From a virus: a DNA stretch of 24,414 bases. The stretch is from positions 1 through 24,414 of IMG/VR virus record IMGVR_UViG_3300032073_000238; one strand, written 5' to 3'. Position numbers and translations under genes: made by a program. Under the pieces are notes generated by a model. That model saw nothing but the letters and a program-made list of their open reading frames with translations, searched no databases and was not told the DNA's origin. Of the stretch, positions 10,032 to 16,917 are shown one piece after another (the stretch's first letter is position 1; each line of letters starts with the position of its first letter).

Positions 10032-10799
10032 TTATTGTTTTTCTTGTTGAATTTGAGCGCCTTGAAGTCCAGCCGCAACCTGTGTTAATTGTGGTTTTTC
10101 TATAGCAACACCAGCTAGCGCTAGTATTCTATATACCAGTTCTATTTCCTCTGAGCCATGTAGTTCAAAGTCAACAGCACTAGTTGCATTATATAACGGT
10201 TTATCATTTACAACTACATAAGACCAGTTTGGTTTTAATGGTTTTTGTATATAACTAATAAGAACACGATCTGTAAATATATACTCTTGATTATCAGCAT
10301 CCCAAACTGCATCTTCTGGGTTAGGGTATACTTTTAGCGCTTGAGGATTTGTAGAGCCCTTGTATCTCGTGTATACTGGTCTTTTTTTAGACCAAGTGGC
10401 TAAAGGCGCTGTGCCATATTTATTTAATTCATTAAGTTGTACTTCTTCAGCTACTACAAAAACACTATTAGCAACGTAATCAACTCTTACCATCTCTAAT
10501 CTATACAGATTATCAATCTCCGACATCATAACATTTCCAAGACCACCTTCCACCCTAACGTTTTGATCGTATCTTTCAAAAATACTAATTTTCTCTTCAA
10601 TATTGGTAACCACATCCGAGTGGCCAGTGTTATTACCAGGTAATCTTATAAATTGATTAATATCGTAAAAATATTGCTCAAAGATTTCCATCTGAGCATG
10701 GTCGGCAAATAAGTTAAACTCCTGAGGAGTTATATACCCTCTTTGTTCTTTGTTGGCTAATGCCAAAACTTTTTGATATACTCTATCTATACTTACCAT
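10032..10799 (-). CDS. Connector / tail-tube-like protein (255 aa)
   Basis: This 255-residue protein starts MVSIDRVYQKVLALANKEQRG, then YITPQEFNLFADHAQMEIFE. This helical N-terminus recurs in connector-ring proteins of Bacteroidota and marine podoviruses. The middle is beta-rich (YRLEMVRVDYVANSVFVVAE, RPVYTRYKG, LKVYPNPEDA). The end is helical (HGSEEIELVYRILALAGVAI) with a Gln-rich tail. Together with the next gene, which looks P22 gp4-like, it probably forms rings between the portal and the tail muzzle. The assignment comes from neighbourhood and sequence feel. It is not recognised as a named family. The start is the ATG 13 bases after the hairpin. Confidence 0.65.
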   Translation of the reverse strand: MVSIDRVYQKVLALANKEQRGYITPQEFNLFADHAQMEIFEQYFYDINQFIRLPGNNTGHSDVVTNIEEKISIFERYDQNVRVEGGLGNVMMSEIDNLYRLEMVRVDYVANSVFVVAEEVQLNELNKYGTAPLATWSKKRPVYTRYKGSTNPQALKVYPNPEDAVWDADNQEYIFTDRVLISYIQKPLKPNWSYVVVNDKPLYNATSAVDFELHGSEEIELVYRILALAGVAIEKPQLTQVAAGLQGAQIQQEKQ

Positions 10800-10812
10800 A
10801 ATTTCTTTTTGT

Positions 10813-10852
10813 TTGTATTTGCAATCGCCCCGTAGAGCGACTGCATCTACAA
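10813..10852 (-). promoter_or_regulatory. Strong mRNA hairpin between the 299- and 255-residue genes
   Basis: A 16-base imperfect inverted repeat has its arms at 10813-10828 and 10837-10852 and an 8-base loop (UCUACGGG on the minus strand). Folding gives 13 Watson-Crick pairs, one G-U pair and a 2x2 internal loop. No U-tract follows on the minus strand; the next bases are ACAAAAAGAAATT and then the ATG. It is therefore not a standard terminator. It may be an RNA processing or stability element, or a translation control structure 13 bases before the 255-residue gene. Confidence 0.6.
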
Positions 10853-10859
10853 GTGATTA

Positions 10860-11759
10860 TTATTTTAATCGTTTTTCAATATTGGAGTAAATCTCCATTC
10901 CTTCGTCAGTTTTAAACCAAGCAGCTAAAGCTGAGTAAGGGTGTTCGTCAAAAGGAACATTCATTAGTTTTCTATCATTAGATCCCCATGAAAAAGTTCT
11001 TTGATCTTGAGATAACTTAATTATCCCCATTTCCGTTGCTTTAATACCAAAGTTTCTTAAAACAACGTTTTCATCATTTACTAAATCTAAGAATAATCTA
11101 GGATTTCTTTTAGCATATAGTAACAAATCTCTTTTAAGCTCTTTAGAACTCATCTCTGATACTTTAGAACCAACCTCAACACGCATAACTGCCTCAGCCA
11201 TATCTATATCTATAGATTGAGCAGCGTTTAATGCCGCTATTTCGGTTTCTAAATCACCAATCTCATCTATAGCCTCAGCTTCTTTATTGACTTCTTCAAA
11301 AAGCCTATCTTTTAAAGGATGATATAAGGATAATAACTGTTGTAGTGTTACTTTGTTTTTAGGTACAAATAAACTACCATTTCTAAAAACAATATGTTCT
11401 AGCCTCTGCTCTCCTTTCATCTCATCTACAAATACAGTTCTCTGATTGGACGTGTATTTTAACTCTCTTTCATAACCCGCCTCTTTGTCAAAATAGTAAA
11501 TACCAGACGTTTTGATCGAATAACTTAATGGTGCTCTATCGTTTTTTAAAACATAGAGTCTATCTTTTATTTCCCAAGTATTTTTTTTTGGTTGTGGAAC
11601 GTCCATAACTGGAGTTTTAATCTTTGGTTGTTTTACAACCGGTGGAGTTGTTTCCACCTCTGTATTGTCTACAGTTAATGTTTGATCAACGCTTTTTTCA
11701 TTTTTAGTAAAAGCATCTTGCATTTTGTTAAAAATGCCTTTGTTTTCTTTTTTTGCCAT
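10860..11759 (-). CDS. Unrecognised virion-module protein (299 aa)
   Basis: No family is recognised. The N-terminal 60 residues are Lys/Pro/Thr-rich and probably disordered (MAKKENKGIFNKMQDAFTKN, then repeated PVVKQPKIKTPVMDVPQPKK). A compact beta region follows (KDRLYVLKNDRAPLSYSIKT to RLEHIVFRNGSLFVPK). Next comes a helical part with EIGDLETEIAALNAAQSID, and the C-terminal half reads KRDLLLYAKRNPRLFLDLVN and later TFSWGSNDRKLMNVPF. Its place between the capsid and the connector genes suggests a head-completion, cargo or minor capsid protein. It is the first gene after the capsid terminator. The start ATG at 11759 follows an A/T-only leader. Confidence 0.75.
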   Translation of the reverse strand: MAKKENKGIFNKMQDAFTKNEKSVDQTLTVDNTEVETTPPVVKQPKIKTPVMDVPQPKKNTWEIKDRLYVLKNDRAPLSYSIKTSGIYYFDKEAGYERELKYTSNQRTVFVDEMKGEQRLEHIVFRNGSLFVPKNKVTLQQLLSLYHPLKDRLFEEVNKEAEAIDEIGDLETEIAALNAAQSIDIDMAEAVMRVEVGSKVSEMSSKELKRDLLLYAKRNPRLFLDLVNDENVVLRNFGIKATEMGIIKLSQDQRTFSWGSNDRKLMNVPFDEHPYSALAAWFKTDEGMEIYSNIEKRLK

Positions 11760-11789
11760 AATATAATATATAATAAAATTAATAAAAAT

Positions 11790-11821
11790 AAAGGGACTGG
11801 GAAATTAATCCCAGTCTCTTT
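11790..11821 (-). terminator. Rho-independent terminator after the major capsid gene
   Basis: A 13-base inverted repeat has its arms at 11790-11802 and 11809-11821, with a 6-base loop. On the minus strand the RNA is AAAGAGACTGGGA, UUAAUU, UCCCAGUCCCUUU, with a single A/C mismatch. It is followed by a U-rich tail (AUUUUUAUUAAUUUU). It begins 13 bases after the capsid stop codon. It probably gives high capsid mRNA with reduced read-through into the connector and tail genes. Confidence 0.85.
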
Positions 11822-11834
11822 AAAATAATTGTGC

Positions 11835-13256
11835 TTAGTTCATTAACATGAAATTGTTTGCACCTTGAACCACTAAGCATCTTTCAGATAAATAGTGTAC
11901 TTCCATTGCATCTAGATCAGATGTTACAGCTCCAACCGCTCCTGTTACCCAAGTTTTCATTTTTCTTGATTCAGTTTGCGAAGCTCTATATCTAACATGT
12001 AAGAATGGACGTTTTAGGTTTTTACCTAAAGTTTGATCGTATACAGACGATACACCCGCTGGAATTATAGCCCCACGAATATTACTAACAGTATCAATCA
12101 TACCACCTCTAGCAGCTGCATCGTTTAGATATTTCCAGTCAGACTTATAGAAGTCATAAGAACCTCTTCTGAAACCAGAGAAACCTAAGTTTAAAGCCAT
12201 GTCTTCAGAGTTATTGAATACTCCGTAAGAAGTACCACCAGCCCCATAAGAATTCATAGAAGCTAACATGTCATCCATTGCTAAAGCAGTTGATCTATCA
12301 ACAAACATCATGTTCTCCTCAATAGCGCCGTTTTTATCAAACTCAGCTAAGATAGCGTCAAATTCTGCTAAATCAGTAGCAGCATTAACACCAGTAACAC
12401 CAGAAGTTTGATTACCTCTTGCTTCGATAGCAGCGAATAAACCTTCAGTACCAGTCATTGTACCACCAGTAGCTGAATCAGTATTAGTAACCGTAACAGT
12501 TGCTGATACAGACTCAAGCATTGCCATTTCTAAATAATCAGTAAATCTAGCTCTAGTATCACCTTCGGCTTTTAAGTACCATAAGTATCCATTCTGACCG
12601 TCTTCACCAGAAACTTCAACCCAACCAATTGCAGACGCATCAGATCCAGAGATCTCATACTTGTCTTTTAATATGATTGGTTTGTTGCTATAAGATTTGA
12701 ACGTTGGCGCGTTAGCCCCGTCTCTTCCTGTAACACCTTTAACGTACTCAGAACCGTAAACTAATACACTAACGTTAGTTGTACTAGCAACACCAGCACC
12801 AGCGATATTCGCGTGAGTATAAGGTAATACTGCAATAGTATCAGCAGCCACGTCATTAACGAAAGCTCTAATAGTTGCATTAGCGTCTGAGATTAATACC
12901 ATGTCACCTTTACGTATACCGTGTGTAGATACAGATGCAGAACCATCAGTTTCGTTAACAATAGTAATTGTATTAGTTGATACAGTACAATTTTTGTAAT
13001 GTAAATGTAATCTACCTTGCTCAGACCAAACAACTTGGTCAGAGGCCATAGCTTCTTCAGCTCCAACTTGTGATAAGAAACCTGAGATAGTTCTGTTTCC
13101 AAAAATCTCTGCTTCTTTTTCCATCAAGTCTGGTAGGTATTGTTGCGACCAGTCATTCCCTGAGGAACCGTCAGCAAAGTCAATATATGCAGACGCAAGC
13201 GTCTGTTTTCTTGGCGATGGTGTCAATGCACCCGCCGTTACTCCTGTAATTGCCAT
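11835..13256 (-). CDS. Major capsid protein (HK97-like fold expected)
   Basis: This 473-residue protein follows the scaffold and is followed by a transcription terminator, as expected for the most abundant virion protein. It starts MAITGVTAGALTPSPRKQTL, then has YLPDLMEKEAEIFGNRTISG, a segment that recurs in marine phage capsids. Residues about 90-168 form an inserted beta domain (HGIRKGDMVLISDANATIR ... TTNVSVLVYG). The core then continues with RARFTDYLEMAMLESVSATV and ends with CLVVQGANNFMLMN. The HK97 fold is inferred from its role and size, not from a visible signature. No protease cleavage site can be assigned. Its ATG follows A/T-rich sequence without a Shine-Dalgarno motif. Confidence 0.87.
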   Translation of the reverse strand: MAITGVTAGALTPSPRKQTLASAYIDFADGSSGNDWSQQYLPDLMEKEAEIFGNRTISGFLSQVGAEEAMASDQVVWSEQGRLHLHYKNCTVSTNTITIVNETDGSASVSTHGIRKGDMVLISDANATIRAFVNDVAADTIAVLPYTHANIAGAGVASTTNVSVLVYGSEYVKGVTGRDGANAPTFKSYSNKPIILKDKYEISGSDASAIGWVEVSGEDGQNGYLWYLKAEGDTRARFTDYLEMAMLESVSATVTVTNTDSATGGTMTGTEGLFAAIEARGNQTSGVTGVNAATDLAEFDAILAEFDKNGAIEENMMFVDRSTALAMDDMLASMNSYGAGGTSYGVFNNSEDMALNLGFSGFRRGSYDFYKSDWKYLNDAAARGGMIDTVSNIRGAIIPAGVSSVYDQTLGKNLKRPFLHVRYRASQTESRKMKTWVTGAVGAVTSDLDAMEVHYLSERCLVVQGANNFMLMN

Positions 13257-13276
13257 TTTGTAATAATTTTAAATTT

Positions 13277-14467
13277 TTATTTATTTTTGTTTTTAATTTT
13301 AAACTTAAAATCAGAAGAATCTTCTCCTAGCACTTTGAACTTCAAACCACCTGCTTCAATCTTTCCATGAGCTTGTCTTGGATTCATATTAACATTTTTG
13401 GCCTTAGCAACACTATCTTTCATAGCATCAGCTTTTCCTTGTTCATAAAAGTGTTTTGCAACAGCGTCCGCATTCATCGCCGTGTATAGAGATTTGTGAT
13501 AACCCTTAGCGTCTGTTAAAGCAGAATTCTTATCCAAAAACTTTTTGGTGAAATTACTTATATCGCTCTGGGTATTTTTAACCTCTTCGGCGTTGTTTAC
13601 ATTAAACCTGTATTTTTTATCACCGACGTTATATTCAAAACCTTTGAACTTGTCGTTGAAAACATTATTTGTTTTCTGTGTAAAAATGTCAGAGTTTGTT
13701 TTAACTGTTTTTTTAGTTGCTTCTGACTCCTTGTTGTATCTATTAAAGAAATCAACTGCTTTCTGCTGCTCACCCGTGAGCTTTGAACCAGCTTTAATTT
13801 CTTCATAGTATTTGGACTTTTGCCCGTCCAGATGGGCTCTAGCGCTGGCAACTTGCTCTTTTAGCGCTAATTTCTTTCTTCGTATATCTCTATCTTCATC
13901 AACTTCTTCGTCATAAGAGAACGAATCTTCCATAAGGAAGTTAATTTCTTCGTTATTTAAATGAGGTTTTGTTTGCTTGTAGTATTCGTATAATAGATTT
14001 TGATCATCTAATTTTGAATAATCTTGGTTAAGCTTTACATAGTCATTTAAATCTCCACCAGTTTCTTCCATAAAGTCCATTAACTTTTGGATATTCTCTG
14101 GTAATGGTTTACCGGTTTCTAAGTTTTCTTTAATAGCTTCTTCTGCTTCAGTAGCCATTTCTTCAACTTGCTCTTCAACTTCTTCTTCAGTAATTTCTTC
14201 TAATACTGGAGTTTCTTGTGTTTCAGCTTCCGGTTGTACTTCTTCTTGTTCTTGTGTGGGCTCGGCGTTTTCAGACCCTGCAACCACTCCGCTGTCGTCA
14301 GCGTTATCTTCTTTAGTTTCATTTTTCTCTTCTTTTGGTGTTGGTGGTTTGTTTAAATCTACTTTTATAACACTATCGTCACCAGCAGATTCAAATTTAC
14401 TTTCATCAACTTGTTCAGTTGTTTCTTGGGTAGTCTCTTCAACTACTTGTTCATCTTTTTCTTCCAT
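13277..14467 (-). CDS. Capsid scaffolding protein (acidic N-terminus, basic C-terminus)
   Basis: This 396-residue protein has a very acidic, low-complexity first 120 residues dominated by Glu, Gln and Thr. A helical middle follows (IQKLMDFMEETGGDLNDYVK). The basic, Phe/Lys-rich end reads GLKFKVLGEDSSDFKFKIKN. Acidic helical proteins with a basic capsid-binding tail, placed between the portal and the major capsid protein, are classical scaffolds. They guide procapsid assembly and then leave or are degraded. I see no protease domain fused to it or encoded beside it. The start ATG at 14467 follows a run made only of A and T. The motif FESAGDDS at residues 25-32 resembles the portal C-terminus. 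Confidence 0.82.
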   Translation of the reverse strand: MEEKDEQVVEETTQETTEQVDESKFESAGDDSVIKVDLNKPPTPKEEKNETKEDNADDSGVVAGSENAEPTQEQEEVQPEAETQETPVLEEITEEEVEEQVEEMATEAEEAIKENLETGKPLPENIQKLMDFMEETGGDLNDYVKLNQDYSKLDDQNLLYEYYKQTKPHLNNEEINFLMEDSFSYDEEVDEDRDIRRKKLALKEQVASARAHLDGQKSKYYEEIKAGSKLTGEQQKAVDFFNRYNKESEATKKTVKTNSDIFTQKTNNVFNDKFKGFEYNVGDKKYRFNVNNAEEVKNTQSDISNFTKKFLDKNSALTDAKGYHKSLYTAMNADAVAKHFYEQGKADAMKDSVAKAKNVNMNPRQAHGKIEAGGLKFKVLGEDSSDFKFKIKNKNK

Positions 14468-14495
14468 AATATAATATAATAATAATTAATAAATT

Positions 14496-16913
14496 TTAAC
14501 TAGGGTCAAACGCGCCTAAATCAAATCCCCCGCCTAAGGTATCATTACCTGCGGATTCAAAGTTTTTAGGTGGTTTTCCACTATTTCTTTGTTCAATCAT
14601 TTCTGATTGTTGTGTTGCTTGAATTTTTGTTCTCTCGTCTTTTCTATCTTCCTTTTGCTTTTCTCTATCTTTCATTCCATCAACTTCAACTCCTTTTAAT
14701 TGCATGTTGTATTGGAATTCTAGGGCCATTAACTCTTTCTTCATGGCAACTTCTTGTTGCATTTTCTGAGCGTCAATTTGCGCTTTCATTTGCTCAAGTT
14801 GAGCCTTATTTTGTGTTAATGCTTGTTCTTTTTGAACTTCAGTCTGGGCAGCCGCTTGAGCTGCTTGAGCGTTAGATTGGGCTTGCGCTTGGATATTTTC
14901 TAATTGCAACTGTCTGTCTCTTTCTTGTTTCTTAGCTCTTCTTATCTTTAACAATTGGTTTGCTAGTTTAACATTTTTTATATCCCTAACATCAATAGCA
15001 TCTTCAAGTTCTATGCTTTGTTGTTGCAGCGCCATTTGTATATTGTTTTCTAACATCATTTTTTCTTCTTCATCTGGCATTAAATCTATAAATATACCAA
15101 AGTCATATAAATGCAGATCTTGCATTTCTTCTAATGTAGCTACATTATGCACGCCTATCGCTTGAATAAAAGCGTCTTTAGTTGGAGAATACTCTATAAT
15201 GTCCGAAACTCTAAGTGATAAACACTCTGCTGTTTCAGCAGTTAAATATAAACCAGCCTGCAGTATATGTCTAGTTGCTGTATTAGAATTAGCAGCAGCT
15301 AATTTTTGCACCCCCACTAAAGCATTTTTATCTGGCATACTACCGTCTCTAGCTTCGTTAAGTCCGGTTACGTCTCTTATCATTTGTAAGTAGTAATTAT
15401 AATTACCTATAAGAGCTTGCATTTTGTTACCGCCAGATCCAGATGTTATTTCTTGAATAGGTACTTTACCAGGATTCATGTCGCCTTCACTTGTGAATGA
15501 TCTACCTATAACACTACCAGTTTGAAAGAACATGTTTAATGCTTCTTGTGGATTGTAGTTAGTTCCATTACCCAAATCAACTTCTGCCAAACCATCTGCG
15601 TCTAAATAAACACCATCTGGCACCATTCTAGCCATTACTTGTTGTAATTTCAAATGAGTTAACTGTATCATATCAGCAAAACCAGTTATACGTTTCACTA
15701 ATGAATCTATTTTTCCATTATACATTCTTGGCGCTACAATAGCATAGTTCATTTTTACTTTAGTAAAGTCACTTTTAGGACGCATCATATTAGATGCCAT
15801 TTCCCATCTAAGTAGTTTGTCAGTGCCTAAAATCATAGCGCCGTCATATAGACACTCTACAGATCGCAGCATTCTACTATATCCACCCTCTTTTTCTTGT
15901 GGTGGATTAAACGTGTCGTCTTTAGGTATAATTTTATCAGCACCTGTTCCAGTTTCTTTCACTTTATACACTTCGTTCATGTACGATTTCCAGTTGAAAT
16001 ATAAAACTTGAATAGTATTATTGTCCTCCTTATCATAGGCATGTATAGAGTTGTAATTAGATCTGTTGTTGGGTTTGTTTTTCATTATATCCTCAAGATC
16101 AACTTCTGTTAAATGAGGAAATTGTTTTGCTAATTCATTTACAGGGATAGTTTTAACCTCACCAACATAATATATATCGTCAAAATAAGGTGACTCAGTG
16201 TAAGAATAGACCAAGTTGGCTGGATCTACATAATCTATAACAACACCCTCAGAGGTATTAAACGAGGTTTTAACAGCACCTATACCCAACACCGTTAGAT
16301 CATAATAAAACTGCTTTTTAATTAATTCGTATTTATTACCTTCCATTAAAACATTTAAAGCTTGTTCTTCTGCTAATTCTACAGCCTGCTTGTAAGTTAA
16401 CTGCATGTGTAATTCTAACTCTTCTTTTGTTTCAGGCAAAGTATCCTCATCATTCTCAGCTATAGATATTCCAAAGGCCTCTTTAGAAAATTCATTTAAC
16501 TCTCTTGTTCTCATATCTGAAAGTATGGACTCCATATATTTTGTTCGCTTGGCAACACCATGTGGGTCTTGCGAGAACGCTTTTATGTCATAAGTTCTTT
16601 CAGCAATACCGTTCACAACTATATCCACAAATTTAGATATAATAGGTACTGGTTTCCAGTCTAAATTTAAATAGGACAAATCACCGTTTATAGATAATTC
16701 ATCCTTGTATTTTTGAATTGATTGCTCGCCACGAGCGTACAACCTTAAACTATGAAAATTGTTTTGATTAGATTTATATCTATTAAGACTTCTATCATTA
16801 TTAAACCACTCTTGCTCTATTGCTTTACCAACCTTTAAACCATAATCGTAGCTCAGCTTTTCAGCGTCACTTACAGTTTGATTTGGAAAATAACTATTGC
16901 CAGACTCTGCCAT
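14496..16913 (-). CDS. Portal protein with a long Gln-rich coiled-coil C-terminus
   Basis: This 805-residue protein follows the large terminase and precedes the scaffold and capsid genes, the standard place for the dodecameric portal through which DNA is packaged. The body contains helical and wing-like segments, for example ISKFVDIVVNGIAERTYDIK near residue 90 and MIQLTHLKLQQVMARMVPDG near 430. A conserved-looking VTGLNEARDGSMPDKNALVG occurs near 515-535. From about residue 625 to 770 it becomes a Gln/Ala/Lys-rich coiled coil (QLQLENIQAQAQSNAQAAQ), which could form the long barrel seen in podovirus portals. The very end carries FESAGNDTLGGGFDL, similar to a motif near the N-terminus of the scaffold. 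No frame break is seen. The assignment rests on gene order, size and architecture. Confidence 0.85.
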   Translation of the reverse strand: MAESGNSYFPNQTVSDAEKLSYDYGLKVGKAIEQEWFNNDRSLNRYKSNQNNFHSLRLYARGEQSIQKYKDELSINGDLSYLNLDWKPVPIISKFVDIVVNGIAERTYDIKAFSQDPHGVAKRTKYMESILSDMRTRELNEFSKEAFGISIAENDEDTLPETKEELELHMQLTYKQAVELAEEQALNVLMEGNKYELIKKQFYYDLTVLGIGAVKTSFNTSEGVVIDYVDPANLVYSYTESPYFDDIYYVGEVKTIPVNELAKQFPHLTEVDLEDIMKNKPNNRSNYNSIHAYDKEDNNTIQVLYFNWKSYMNEVYKVKETGTGADKIIPKDDTFNPPQEKEGGYSRMLRSVECLYDGAMILGTDKLLRWEMASNMMRPKSDFTKVKMNYAIVAPRMYNGKIDSLVKRITGFADMIQLTHLKLQQVMARMVPDGVYLDADGLAEVDLGNGTNYNPQEALNMFFQTGSVIGRSFTSEGDMNPGKVPIQEITSGSGGNKMQALIGNYNYYLQMIRDVTGLNEARDGSMPDKNALVGVQKLAAANSNTATRHILQAGLYLTAETAECLSLRVSDIIEYSPTKDAFIQAIGVHNVATLEEMQDLHLYDFGIFIDLMPDEEEKMMLENNIQMALQQQSIELEDAIDVRDIKNVKLANQLLKIRRAKKQERDRQLQLENIQAQAQSNAQAAQAAAQTEVQKEQALTQNKAQLEQMKAQIDAQKMQQEVAMKKELMALEFQYNMQLKGVEVDGMKDREKQKEDRKDERTKIQATQQSEMIEQRNSGKPPKNFESAGNDTLGGGFDLGAFDPS

Positions 16914-16917
16914 ATAT

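Noticed and set aside
12893-13102. A 69-residue minus-strand frame inside the major capsid gene
   Set aside because: It overlaps the capsid gene fully in another frame, has unlikely composition (Leu/Val/Tyr runs) and no start context. It is a shadow frame.
14570-14875. A 101-residue plus-strand frame opposite the portal C-terminus
   Set aside because: It is antisense to the Gln/Lys-rich coiled coil, which yields Leu/Phe-rich nonsense on the other strand. Every plus-strand frame in the window is a shadow of this kind.
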